Shown here: positions 1-7,330 of the stretch, piece after piece
How the letters are laid out: each line of letters starts with the position of its first letter
How positions within the stretch are numbered: the stretch's first letter is position 1
From: Bog-473 sp049513455
Lineage (GTDB): Bacteria; Actinomycetota; Acidimicrobiia; Acidimicrobiales; RAAP-2
Length of the DNA stretch: 64,000 nucleotides
Assembly: GCA_049513455.1 (NCBI GenBank)
Contig: JBEKWB010000002.1
Span: forward strand, 62,001-126,000
Direction: 5' to 3'
Notes under the pieces: model-generated
What the model was told of the DNA's origin: nothing
The model's database searches: none
The model's input: the letters and a program-made list of their open reading frames with translations, nothing else
Translations under genes and position numbers: made by a program

Positions 1-354
1 CCGGTACTCATTCCGCTCCCCCCGCTCGCTCAATGGACGCAGCGTCCGCCGGGCGATCCTGTCGAGAACCGCTTGACGTGTGCAGCCAAGGTGCTCGGCG
101 GTCTGACTTACTGAAAATGTCTTCACCTCTTCCATTTTGAGGGGTGACAAGTGGGACTCCCTTGTCGTAGCAAGGGACCGGCGATCGCGAACCGCCTGCG
201 ATGCCTTTTCTACAGCCAGGAGGAAATCCCACGTCTCGACGCAGTATTTCTCCGGGTTCTTGTCCACGCTCGACCTCATCGGGCCGCTGAGCAGATCCTC
301 GATCTCGGCGCAGACCTTGGGGATGGCCTGCGCACCGAAGAAAAGTGCGCTCAC
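1..354 (-). CDS. Helix-turn-helix DNA-binding protein (partial, runs off left edge)
   Basis: An open frame of 118 codons starts at GTG 354 and is still open at base 1, so the C-terminus is missing. The first ~70 residues are not recognised. Residues ~78 onward read VSQTAEHLGCTRQAVLDRI followed by a basic stretch, which looks like an excisionase/MerR-type helix-turn-helix. Alternative starts are ATG at 279 and ATG at 135, the second of which would leave only the HTH. It is transcribed in the direction of the rest of the element operon but is separated from the nuclease gene by ~240 bases, so it probably has its own promoter. It could be a regulator or a small-terminase-like protein; I cannot decide. 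Confidence 0.6.
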   Translation of the reverse strand, partial: MSALFFGAQAIPKVCAEIEDLLSGPMRSSVDKNPEKYCVETWDFLLAVEKASQAVRDRRSLATTRESHLSPLKMEEVKTFSVSQTAEHLGCTRQAVLDRIARRTLRPLSERGERNEYR

Positions 355-463
355 AGTGCGGACCTGGCGGACGTGGGGAGGGAAGACTTGACCGAGCGGG
401 TCGATAGGGCATTGACCTGGCTACCTCGAACCCGCCCCCACCCATACATGCAGGTCACAGCCC

Positions 464-478
464 TGTGTTGTCTACACA
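464..478. promoter_or_regulatory. Small inverted repeat upstream of the HTH gene
   Basis: TGTGT and ACACA arms flank 5 bases in the ~240-base gap (355-592) between the VRR-NUC gene and the HTH gene. I found no convincing coding frame in the gap. The repeat lies ~110 bases before the GTG start at 354 and could be an operator. Short arms make this weak. Confidence 0.25.
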
Positions 479-592
479 TCCCCCCAGGCTCCGAGCAGGG
501 GCACAGGTGGACTCCAGCACTGCCGCCCACGGGTACGTGAGACCACATGGTCGTGGCACTCCCACCGCCGCCAAAGTGGTGAGTCCTACTGG

Positions 593-913
593 TCACGACC
601 CACTCCTCAATGCGCGCTCGATTTCACCCGATGTCCAGTCGCACGGTCGCCATGTAGCAACTGAGGCGACGAAGCCAAGTGCTCGCAGCCATTCCGTCTG
701 TTCAGGTGTCAGCCGGCCTTTGGCCGACTTCAACTCGACGAACAACAGCGTGTTGCCCTTGACCAAGACCAGATCCGGGAACCCTGGATTGGATCGTCGA
801 GAGTCATGGGTGTGGTAGGTCATCCACCCCAGCCAGCCAGCGAGCTCGACGACTGCAGACTGAAGTTGTCGTTCACTCATTGCTGTTGCCACGATTGACT
901 GACTGTTCGTCAT
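593..913 (-). CDS. VRR-NUC domain nuclease
   Basis: This 106-residue protein matches the stand-alone VRR-NUC (PD-(D/E)XK superfamily) nucleases common in phages and mobile elements. Visible are GFPDLVLV (the Asp of the metal site), FVELKSAKGRLTPEQ (the E-x-K pair with the trailing Gln) and a C-terminal helix. Family members are structure-specific endonucleases thought to act on branched DNA. The ATG at 913 overlaps the stop of the SWIM gene by 4 bases (ATGA), so the two are probably translationally coupled. The length is normal for the minimal family. Confidence 0.85.
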   Translation of the reverse strand: MTNSQSIVATAMSERQLQSAVVELAGWLGWMTYHTHDSRRSNPGFPDLVLVKGNTLLFVELKSAKGRLTPEQTEWLRALGFVASVATWRPCDWTSGEIERALRSGS

Positions 914-1140
914 AGCGACGACTTCAACGATCTATGTGTAATCAGCAACACAGCTGCGACATGCGCGCACTCATCCGCTTGACAAGTGCAGTTCCAACCT
1001 TTGAACCGTTGCCACGACACGTCGAATATGCCGCTGACATCGCGAACGCGCGCCGAAGTCAGCTGGTCAGTTCGCCAGTGAATCCGCACGTTCCCAGCCG
1101 CCAGCAGACTCGCGGCTTCGTCGTCGAACGTCGTGGTCAT
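910..1140 (-). CDS. Small SWIM zinc-finger protein
   Basis: A 76-residue protein whose C-terminal half carries CTCQADECAHV, the CxCx4CxH signature of SWIM zinc fingers, preceded by a segment typical of SWIM folds (SGIFDVSWQRFKGWN). SWIM modules bind DNA or protein partners. The ATG at 1140 shares its A with the TGA of the upstream small gene (TGATG), and the end overlaps the nuclease start by 4 bases. This supports the start choice over an upstream in-frame extension. It is probably an accessory factor in replication or nuclease targeting for the element; this is inference. Confidence 0.75.
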   Translation of the reverse strand: MTTTFDDEAASLLAAGNVRIHWRTDQLTSARVRDVSGIFDVSWQRFKGWNCTCQADECAHVAAVLLITHRSLKSSL

Positions 1141-1316
1141 CAGTTCGACCTTGATCGTGATGCCAGCAAGATGGGGCAGTTGTCGTCGTGGTGGACGTGG
1201 AGAACGTGAACAAGCGGTTCGAGTGTCTCCAGGACTTGATAGGCGTCGCACATGTCACAACCGCCTGGTATGCGCTCGCCGGCAAGCTCGCCGAAGATGT
1301 CGTTCAGGTCGCTCAT
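1140..1316 (-). CDS. Small Cys/His-rich phage-type protein
   Basis: A 58-residue protein starting at ATG 1316, which overlaps the stop of the ATPase gene (ATGA). It contains GGCDMCDAYQ and, ~25 residues later, VHHDDNCP, a CxxC plus HxxxxC arrangement suggesting one metal-binding site. Small proteins of this form occur in actinobacterial phages and integrative elements without known function. The chain of 1-4 base overlaps on both sides is the best evidence that it is translated. Confidence 0.7.
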   Translation of the reverse strand: MSDLNDIFGELAGERIPGGCDMCDAYQVLETLEPLVHVLHVHHDDNCPILLASRSRSN

Positions 1317-2575
1317 CGGTCGATTCCTGTCGGGTCGTCTGCCTGGAGACACTGATGACTGTCCCGACTGTCCTCACTGCAAACAGGGGAGGGTTGTTCA
1401 ATATGTGTGTGTTGACTAGTAGTTGGGACAGTTGGGACAGTGGTAACTGTCTCCAGAGTGGTGTCCTGATTGATTGCACGCTGGAGATGCGCCGGAAGCG
1501 TCCAAACCGTCGTTCTCGGGAAACCCTCCGACTCGTACTTGATCTTCAGCTTGGCGGCAGCGCGCTTCAGGTTTCGGTCGTTATGGCCCTGTTTGGCGCC
1601 GGCACTTTTGACGAGGGACGACGCTTTCGACCCGCCGACCGTGTTCAGGTAGTCCTCGAGCCATGCCGCGGCTTCGTCGACCGCTGACATTCCGTCCATC
1701 CCACCTTCGCTAATGGCGAAAATGACCTCGTCGATCGAGCGGTCAGAATTGCCCTGCCATTCGACCTTGCCGGTCCAGACTTCGCCTTCGTCGGTGTCAG
1801 CGACCTTCTCGCCGACGATCTGGTAGTGGTACGCGGGCTGTTCCTTCGATCCGAGGTTGTTCTTGGCGAGCCCGAATGTGCAGATTCCATCTTCCGGGTT
1901 TTTGACCGCCATGAGAACGGCCCGGGCGACACTGCCGAATGCCCTACTGCCCATGATGGAGTTGAGCGCGTCACCGCTTCCGGATTTGTTGACGTGGATG
2001 ATCCCGAGAACCGCGATTCCGGCTCGCTTGGCGAAAGCTGTCAGGGGCTCGAGTGCGATCCGGACTTCGGCATCCTTGTGGGAGTCGAGTTGGGCACTGA
2101 GTCGCGATATCAGCGGGTCCAGGAGCAGCATCGCCGCGTCGGACTGCTGGACGACGTCGAAGACGTCGGAGATGTCCGAGGGCAACGTCAGCAGCCCATC
2201 GAAACCGTCTTCGGTGATGACGTCGATCCGGAACACCCGGTCGAGATCGGCGCCAGCCGCCATGAGGCGCGGCACGATCGTGTGTTCCCACGAATCCTCA
2301 GTCGCGGCGACGAGAACCGAGCGAGGTTCGCCGGCATATCGACCCTTCATCGACCCTTGGGTGATCCAGGCGGCCAACGTGTAGGCGATGGTGCTCTTAC
2401 CGATGCCTTCGCGGCCGGCCAGCAGGGTTAACTCCCCCAGCGGGATCCGGTCTTTCCAGAGCCAGTGAACGGGCTTGACCTTGATGGTCGACGCCGGGAC
2501 GAGCTCGACGTGCCGGAAACCCTCTCCGGGTGCAAGTTCCCTTTCGTCGAAGCCAGCTTTCGGCGCTGTCGCCAT
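1313..2575 (-). CDS. AAA ATPase, RepA/AAA_25-like replication helicase
   Basis: A 420-residue hexameric-helicase-type ATPase. The Walker A motif is AGREGIGKST, followed by a Walker B-like AAMLLLDPLIS and the GIIHVNKS strand typical of the RepA/RecA-like AAA_25 family. These proteins act as replicative helicases or loaders of plasmids and mobile elements. Residues ~300-355 look like a winged-helix tail. The last ~50 residues are low in family character and are encoded by a large inverted repeat (1343-1456), so the extreme C-terminus may be dictated by DNA function rather than protein function. ATG 2575 overlaps the upstream stop (TGATG). Confidence 0.85.
   Translation of the reverse strand: MATAPKAGFDERELAPGEGFRHVELVPASTIKVKPVHWLWKDRIPLGELTLLAGREGIGKSTIAYTLAAWITQGSMKGRYAGEPRSVLVAATEDSWEHTIVPRLMAAGADLDRVFRIDVITEDGFDGLLTLPSDISDVFDVVQQSDAAMLLLDPLISRLSAQLDSHKDAEVRIALEPLTAFAKRAGIAVLGIIHVNKSGSGDALNSIMGSRAFGSVARAVLMAVKNPEDGICTFGLAKNNLGSKEQPAYHYQIVGEKVADTDEGEVWTGKVEWQGNSDRSIDEVIFAISEGGMDGMSAVDEAAAWLEDYLNTVGGSKASSLVKSAGAKQGHNDRNLKRAAAKLKIKYESEGFPRTTVWTLPAHLQRAINQDTTLETVTTVPTVPTTSQHTHIEQPSPVCSEDSRDSHQCLQADDPTGIDR
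1343..1456. repeat. Inverted repeat of ACTGTCC units, possible replication origin
   Basis: The left arm (1343-1373) and right arm (1426-1456) are each 31 bases and separated by 52 bases. Outer 9 bases (CTGGAGACA) match perfectly. A 6-base centre differs, and the inner 16 bases (ACTGTCCCGACTGTCC against ACTGTCCCAACTGTCC) match at 15. Each arm thus holds two direct copies of an ACTGTCC unit, like iterons. The repeat sits inside the 3' end of the RepA-like ATPase gene, where the arms are read in different frames and so give unrelated peptides. Confidence 0.7.
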
Positions 2576-2910
2576 CAGTCGCCCAGCGTCTCGAGGGCGA
2601 ATTCGACCTCATCCTCAGCCCAGCCGTCGGAGAGCATTGCGGTGCGGATCCTGTCGGCTCGGGCCTCTACGTGAATACGGTCGAAAACGTCACAGGTCTC
2701 ATCGTCGGCTTGCCTGCTCAGCCGGCAGAGCTCGTCAAAGACGCTCTCTTCGTCCAGGTGCTCCTCGAGCTGGCGCCGGCAGGCGAGATAGTGCTGCAGC
2801 CGCTCGGTGGTGACGTCGCCGAGGCGCATTTTGTCGAGCTCGGTGCGGTGGTAGCGATCCTCCCGCTTAGGGGCGTCGAGGTATTCGATGATCTGGTCGC
2901 TGGCTCTCAC
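2575..2910 (-). CDS. Unknown element protein
   Basis: A 111-residue acidic, helix-rich protein with no motif I recognise. GTG 2910 was chosen because it overlaps the AlpA-like stop by 4 bases (GTGA), the pattern seen throughout this operon. A start 11 codons further upstream is possible but would overlap AlpA by 37 bases. The end overlaps the ATPase start by one base. The position between excisionase and replication ATPase suggests a role in element replication or its control. Confidence 0.65.
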   Translation of the reverse strand: MRASDQIIEYLDAPKREDRYHRTELDKMRLGDVTTERLQHYLACRRQLEEHLDEESVFDELCRLSRQADDETCDVFDRIHVEARADRIRTAMLSDGWAEDEVEFALETLGD

Positions 2911-3134
2911 GCGGACTGCAGCCGCTCTTGTTCGCTGATCCAACTCTCGATTGCAGACCGTCGCCAGTAGACCCTCCGGCCCAGGCGGACCGAGGCCGGC
3001 CCTACCTTTCGATGCCGCCAGTCATAGAGCGTCGCCCTGGAAAACCCATACTCCTGGGCGACCTGTTCGATCTGCATGAGATCGGCCGAGGTGGTTTCCG
3101 AATCGTCCCGCTTAGGATTGGTCGTTTTGGGCAT
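2907..3134 (-). CDS. AlpA-like excisionase / HTH regulator
   Basis: A 75-residue protein with one MerR-like winged helix: IEQVAQEYGFSRATLYDW, then a wing (SVRLGRRVYWRRSAIESWI). This is the AlpA/Xis type of small DNA-binding protein that assists integrase in excision and often switches on element genes. It is the first gene of the minus-strand operon, starting at ATG 3134 just beside the divergent control region. The location opposite the integrase cassette fits an excision and derepression factor. Confidence 0.85.
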   Translation of the reverse strand: MPKTTNPKRDDSETTSADLMQIEQVAQEYGFSRATLYDWRHRKVGPASVRLGRRVYWRRSAIESWISEQERLQSA

Positions 3135-3173
3135 GCCTTGACTGTTTCACACACCCTCTACTATTGTGAAGAC
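3135..3173. promoter_or_regulatory. Divergent control region with inverted repeat
   Basis: Only 39 bases separate the AlpA-like start (3134, minus) from the GTG of the plus-strand gene (3174). The region contains TTCACA (3146-3151) and TGTGAA (3165-3170), perfect 6-base inverted arms 13 bases apart, and a plus-strand TTGACT (3138-3143) with TACTAT (3159-3164) at a short 15-base spacing. It is a candidate operator controlling both directions. Confidence 0.5.
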
Positions 3174-3986
3174 GTGGCACCAGAATCGGAACAGTCGGTT
3201 GTCATCACGGAATGGCTCTATGACCCACGCGGGCTCGATCGATACGTTTCGGTGGGAGATGTAACCAAGCCGTACGCCGTTGCTCGACACGCCGAATATC
3301 CCGGTGTGCAAGCGCATCTCGAATACGACCAGGAACTCAACCTGCGGGGAGCCAAGCTCGAGTCCCTTGAAAATGGGCCGAATCTGACCGCTCGGTTCCT
3401 TCGGAGCTTCCCCTTTGGCGCAGTCGACAAAGCCGCTCGGGCACACATGGCGTGGTGGTGGCGTGAATACGACAAAGGCCGTTCAGAGGCTGCTCGGACG
3501 GCCTACCCGATCCCCAGCAACTCAATGGAGGCGATCGATATCCGTCGCCCCGGACGTCGTGGCCGACCCGATCTCGAATATGCCGAGCTGGCGCTGGACT
3601 ACGTGAAATGGCTCGACACGCCCGATAGCGGATCCCTGGACAAGTTCGCCAAAACCAAGTTCCTCTCGGCGTCACAGATCCGGAACCTGCTCTACGAAGC
3701 ACGACGGCGGGGTCTGTTGACGGAAGCCCCCGCGGGCAGGTCCGGGGGAATGCTGACGAACAAGGCACTCGCATTGCTCGGAGCTAAGACGCACACCGCT
3801 CCGCGCTGGACCCCGGAACAGATCGAAGCCGCCCACAAGCGCGATGAGCCATTCCGTGAACTCGCCGAGCAGCTGAGGACCGACCGGATCACGGGAACCG
3901 AGTACGGCGAACGCCTTGACCAACTTGTGAAAGAGACGTTCGGTGACCCCGGCGATTCCATCCAAGTCAACCGCGGAAAGGACTGA
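3174..3986 (+). CDS. Unknown integrase-linked protein, possible regulator
   Basis: A 270-residue protein; GTG 3174 is preferred because upstream in-frame sequence overlaps the AlpA-like gene and its promoter. No family is recognised. Residues ~153-190 (KFLSASQIRNLLYEARRRGLL) resemble a winged-helix segment, and the region before it (RRPGRRGRPDLEYAELALDY) is reminiscent of proteins that sit before integrases in actinomycete elements. The stop is 2 bases before the integrase ATG, so the two genes form a bicistron. A role in controlling integration is inferred from position only. Confidence 0.65.
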   Translation: MAPESEQSVVITEWLYDPRGLDRYVSVGDVTKPYAVARHAEYPGVQAHLEYDQELNLRGAKLESLENGPNLTARFLRSFPFGAVDKAARAHMAWWWREYDKGRSEAARTAYPIPSNSMEAIDIRRPGRRGRPDLEYAELALDYVKWLDTPDSGSLDKFAKTKFLSASQIRNLLYEARRRGLLTEAPAGRSGGMLTNKALALLGAKTHTAPRWTPEQIEAAHKRDEPFRELAEQLRTDRITGTEYGERLDQLVKETFGDPGDSIQVNRGKD

Positions 3987-3988
3987 CC

Positions 3989-5104
3989 ATGGCCAGCATT
4001 GCGAAACGACCGGACGGCAGATACCGAGCTCGCTACCGAGACGAGGCCGGAGCGGAGCATGCCCGTCACTTCCCGCGCAAGGTCGACGCGCAGAACTGGC
4101 TCGACCAAGTCACGACTTCGGTCGTCACCGGCCAGTACGTCGACCCGAAGGCGGGCCGAGTGACGTTTCAGGCGTTCTACGAGCAGTGGCGGGAACGACA
4201 AGTGTGGGTCCCCGGAACGCTCCGGGCGATGAACATCGCGGCAGGATCAGTGACCTTCGCCAATGTGCCGTTGCGGTCGGTCCGGCGCTCCCACGTCGAG
4301 CAGTGGGTCAAGCAGATGACAGCCCGGAAGCTGGCCGCCAGCACCATCCACACTCGGATGAACAACGTCCGGGCGATCCTCCGGGGCGCCGTGGGCGATC
4401 GAGTCATCCCGACCGACCCCAGCATCGGCGTCGCTCTCCCCCGTCGGCGCCGGGCCGAAGCTGCCATGACGATTCCCACCACGGCAGAGATCGGGAAGGT
4501 GCTCAAGGCCGCCGAGGGGCCGTTCCGGGCGTACGTGGCACTGTGCGCGTTCGCAGGGCTCCGGGTCGGCGAGGCGGCTGGCCTGCGGGTGAGCGACATC
4601 GACTTCCTGCGCCGCACCCTGACGGTATCGAGGCAGATCCAACGGGAGGTCGGCGGCTACGAGGTCCGGGCCCCGAAGTACGGGAGCGAGCGCTCGGTCT
4701 ATCTGGCCCCCGCGCTGGTCGCGATGCTCACCGAGCACATTGCGCGCTACCGCCCCGGGAAGGACCCGGCGCGCTGGCTGTTCACCGGAGAGGGCGACGA
4801 GCCGCCGCACCAGAACACCATCACCCACCGGTGGATGAAGACGCGCGCCGCGGCTGGCCTCGAGGGCCTCAAGCTCCACGATTGTCGCCACTTTTACGCA
4901 AGTGGTCTCATCGCCTACGGCGCCGACGTCGTGACCGTGCAGCGAGCGCTGGGGCACGCAAAAGCGACGACCACGCTGAACACGTACAGCCACCTGTGGC
5001 CCACGGCTGAGGACCGGACGCGCCAGGCGGCCGAGGAGATGTTGACCGAGGCGCTGGCTTTCGAGATTCCTGCGGACTCTGTGCGGACTACGGGCACCAA
5101 GTAG
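3989..5104 (+). CDS. Tyrosine recombinase, phage-type integrase
   Basis: A 371-residue site-specific integrase. The N-terminal arm-binding region (1-60) is followed by a SAM-like core-binding domain (~60-160) and the catalytic domain. The full catalytic set is visible: Arg192 (GLRVGEA), Lys230 (APKYGSERS), His297 and Arg300 (HDCRH), His323 (LGHAKATT) and nucleophile Tyr333 (NTYSHL). It should catalyse integration and, with the AlpA-like protein, excision of the element. It appears intact, so the element may still be mobile. It ends 27 bases from the convergent ychF. Confidence 0.95.
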   Translation: MASIAKRPDGRYRARYRDEAGAEHARHFPRKVDAQNWLDQVTTSVVTGQYVDPKAGRVTFQAFYEQWRERQVWVPGTLRAMNIAAGSVTFANVPLRSVRRSHVEQWVKQMTARKLAASTIHTRMNNVRAILRGAVGDRVIPTDPSIGVALPRRRRAEAAMTIPTTAEIGKVLKAAEGPFRAYVALCAFAGLRVGEAAGLRVSDIDFLRRTLTVSRQIQREVGGYEVRAPKYGSERSVYLAPALVAMLTEHIARYRPGKDPARWLFTGEGDEPPHQNTITHRWMKTRAAAGLEGLKLHDCRHFYASGLIAYGADVVTVQRALGHAKATTTLNTYSHLWPTAEDRTRQAAEEMLTEALAFEIPADSVRTTGTK

Positions 5105-5131
5105 GCCACTGACCTGCCCGAATACCGCTGA

Positions 5132-6217
5132 TCAGTTGTTGAAGCGGAACTCCACGACATCGCCGTCCCGCATGACGTAGTCCTTTCCCTCCATGCGCGC
5201 CCGGCCCGCCGCCCGTGCCGCCACCACCGACCCCGTGGCGATCAAGTCGTCGAAGCTCACCACCTCCGCCTTGATGAACCCTTTCTCGAAGTCGGTATGG
5301 ATCACGCCCGCCGCCCTGGGGGCCGTGTCACCCACGTGGATGGTCCACGCGCGCGCTTCCTTCGGACCCGCCGTGAGGAACGTGTGCAGGCCGAGCGTGG
5401 CAAAACCGACGTGCACCAGTCGCTCCAGTCCCGATTCCTGCAGGCCGTAACTCTCCAGGAGTTCCCGGGCATCGTCGGGTGACATCCGGGCCAGCTCCGC
5501 CTCGATCTGGGCGCACAGCACGATGGAGCTCGCCGGCGCCACGACCTGGGCCAACCGGATCTCCAACTCCTTGTCCCCCAGCGCATCCTCGTCAACGTTG
5601 AACACGTAGATGAAGGGCTTCGCCGTGAGAAGGTGGAGGTCGTAGAGCAGATGGGGATCGACCTCGCCCCGGGCCGCCGCGCTCGAAATGGTGCGGCCCT
5701 CGTTGAGTACCCGTTCGGCCACCGCCACGGCCTCGGCCGTGGGCTTCAGCTCGGGGCGGGCCCGGGCTTCCTTCGCCAATTTCGGCAGACGGTTCTCGAC
5801 CGTCTGCAAGTCGGCCAGGATCAGCTCCAAATTCACGGTGGCGATGTCGGATTCGGGATCGACCCGGCCGTCGACATGGATCACATCGTTATCGTGAAAG
5901 TCCCGGACGACCTGGCAGATGGCGTCACTCTCGCGGATGGCGGCCAGGAACTGGTTCCCCAGTCCCTCCCCCTGCGACGCGCCGCGGACGATCCCCGCGA
6001 TGTCGACGAACGTCACCGAAGCCGGCACGATCGGCGCGTCACCGTAGAGCGCGGCGAGCTTCGCCAGGCGGGCATCGGGTACCGCCACCACGCCCACGTT
6101 GGGGTCGATGGTGGCGAAGGGGTAGTTGGCCGCCAGGACCGCGTTGTTGGTGAGGGCGTTGAAGAGGGTCGACTTCCCGACGTTGGGCAATCCGACGATG
6201 CCGATGGAGAGGGCCAT
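5132..6217 (-). CDS. ychF: YchF, Obg-family ATPase
   Basis: A 361-residue universally conserved P-loop protein, full length. The G1 motif is GLPNVGKST. The G4 position reads NVDE instead of NKxD, the known signature of YchF that switches specificity from GTP to ATP. A TGS domain fills the C-terminus (from about residue 275, AGPKEARAWTIHVGD). It binds the ribosome and affects translation and oxidative-stress response in other bacteria. The gene follows the sugar kinase by 13 bases and is convergent with the integrase; its 3' end is a possible integration target. Confidence 0.95.
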   Translation of the reverse strand: MALSIGIVGLPNVGKSTLFNALTNNAVLAANYPFATIDPNVGVVAVPDARLAKLAALYGDAPIVPASVTFVDIAGIVRGASQGEGLGNQFLAAIRESDAICQVVRDFHDNDVIHVDGRVDPESDIATVNLELILADLQTVENRLPKLAKEARARPELKPTAEAVAVAERVLNEGRTISSAAARGEVDPHLLYDLHLLTAKPFIYVFNVDEDALGDKELEIRLAQVVAPASSIVLCAQIEAELARMSPDDARELLESYGLQESGLERLVHVGFATLGLHTFLTAGPKEARAWTIHVGDTAPRAAGVIHTDFEKGFIKAEVVSFDDLIATGSVVAARAAGRARMEGKDYVMRDGDVVEFRFNN

Positions 6218-6230
6218 CTCCGTCCGCTCG

Positions 6231-7286
6231 CTACGACACCAGCAGGCCCGCCGCCGCGGCGAGGGCCCGCAAGTCCGATTCGGGGCGAGCGCCCGTGTGG
6301 GAGATCACCTCGGCCGCGCAGAGACCGCCCAGACGCGCGCTCTCGACGGGGTTCATGCCGTTCGTCAGGCCGTACAGGAGGCCGGCGGCAAAGAGATCGC
6401 CGGCCCCCGTGGTGTCGACCACGGTGTCGACCGCCGCCGCCGGCACCGCTTCGGGGCCGTGCGCGGTCAAGACGATCGAGCCCTGGGCGCCCCTCGTCAT
6501 GACCACGAGGAGACCGGTCTCCTCGGCCGCCTCGAGGGCTCCGGTGTGCGAGGTCGCGCCGAAGAGCATGGTGATCTCCTCCTCGTTGCCCAGCAGGATG
6601 TCGACGTCGTCCACCAGCAGGTCGAGAAAGTCGCGCTGGTGCCGGGAGACGCAAAACGGATCCGACAGGGAGAGGGCGACCGAACCGTTCGCATCGTGCG
6701 CAGTGGCCGCAGCGTGCCGCATCGCCTCCTTGGCCGCGTCGACGTCCCACAGGTAGCCCTCAAGCAAGACGATGGAGGCGCGCTCCACCAGGTCCGTCGG
6801 CACGCCCGTTGCGGTCAGGTTCGACGCCGCCCCCAGATACGTCCCCATGGTCCGGTCGGCGTCGTGCGAGATGAGCACCATGCAGCGACCCGTGCCCGGG
6901 GCGTCGGGTCCGGTCGCGCCGCCGACGGCCGGCTCGAACACCACGCCGGCGGCCCGCAGGTTCTCCGCGTAGGTGTGCCCGACCTCGTCGTCGGCCACCG
7001 CGCCGATGAACCCGGCCCGCCCCCCGAGCTCGGACAGCCCCACCGCCGTGTTGGCCACCGATCCGCCGGAGACGAACCGCGGGGAACGCATGACCCGCTG
7101 GACCGCGGCGGCGTGCGCCAGGTCGATCAGGGTCATCGACCCCTTCGTCAACCCCACCTGGTCGAGCACCTCGTCGGAGACGACCTCGAGCACGTCCAGC
7201 AGAGGAGATCCGATGGCCACGAGATCCAATCCGGAACCCAGCCCGTCGTCGTTCACGGGGGTTTCAGCCGATTCGTTTGCACGCAC
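6231..7286 (-). CDS. PfkB-family carbohydrate/nucleoside kinase
   Basis: A 351-residue ribokinase-fold kinase related to adenosine kinase-like proteins. The N-terminal PfkB signature GGSVANTAVGLSELGG and the C-terminal DTTGAGDLFAAG with the catalytic Asp are both present. The substrate is not predictable from sequence; sugars or nucleosides are typical. GTG 7286 is chosen because a TAGGTT -10 box lies 8 bases upstream and no ribosome binding site is seen (leaderless). Longer starts would run into the divergent aminopeptidase gene. Probably co-transcribed with ychF. Confidence 0.85.
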   Translation of the reverse strand: MRANESAETPVNDDGLGSGLDLVAIGSPLLDVLEVVSDEVLDQVGLTKGSMTLIDLAHAAAVQRVMRSPRFVSGGSVANTAVGLSELGGRAGFIGAVADDEVGHTYAENLRAAGVVFEPAVGGATGPDAPGTGRCMVLISHDADRTMGTYLGAASNLTATGVPTDLVERASIVLLEGYLWDVDAAKEAMRHAAATAHDANGSVALSLSDPFCVSRHQRDFLDLLVDDVDILLGNEEEITMLFGATSHTGALEAAEETGLLVVMTRGAQGSIVLTAHGPEAVPAAAVDTVVDTTGAGDLFAAGLLYGLTNGMNPVESARLGGLCAAEVISHTGARPESDLRALAAAAGLLVS

Positions 7287-7330
7287 GGAGCGAGAACCTA
7301 CTCGGAGCGAGCCGGGTAGCCTTCCCGGCA
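7287..7330. promoter_or_regulatory. Divergent leaderless promoters
   Basis: The 44 bases between the kinase GTG (7286, minus) and the aminopeptidase ATG (7331, plus) contain a minus-strand TAGGTT (7300-7295) and a plus-strand TAGCCT (7317-7322). Each is exactly 8 bases before its start codon. No Shine-Dalgarno sequence is present on either side, which suggests both mRNAs begin at or within a base or two of the start codon. Confidence 0.5.

Larger units (their letters stand above)
1..5131. mobile_element. Integrative element, right part (left end outside window)
   Basis: The block combines a tyrosine integrase, an AlpA-like excisionase/regulator, a RepA-like ATPase, a VRR-NUC nuclease and small phage-like proteins. 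A divergent control region at 3135-3173 separates the two transcription directions. The minus-strand genes overlap by 1-4 bases, as in phage-type operons. The right limit is inferred: the integrase ends at 5104 and the core gene ychF ends on the opposite strand at 5132, with no tRNA between. The attachment site may therefore lie in the 27-base gap or in the 3' end of ychF. The integrase / divergent AlpA / Rep layout resembles phage-inducible islands and actinomycete integrative elements. No structural or conjugation genes are visible here, so the class is open. Confidence 0.7.

Noticed and set aside
8..445. 145-codon minus-strand frame at the left edge
   Set aside because: Arg/Pro/Gly-rich with no f fold-like pattern; the neighbouring frame (GTG 354 to base 1) carries a clear helix-turn-helix.
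1255..1479. Minus-strand frame with a QLSQLSQ repeat
   Set aside because: Alternative reading of the ACTGTCC iterons within the ATPase gene; no independent start or fold.
5105..5131. tRNA or obvious att site beside the integrase
   Set aside because: Only 27 bases, no tRNA arm sequences; att position left as inference.
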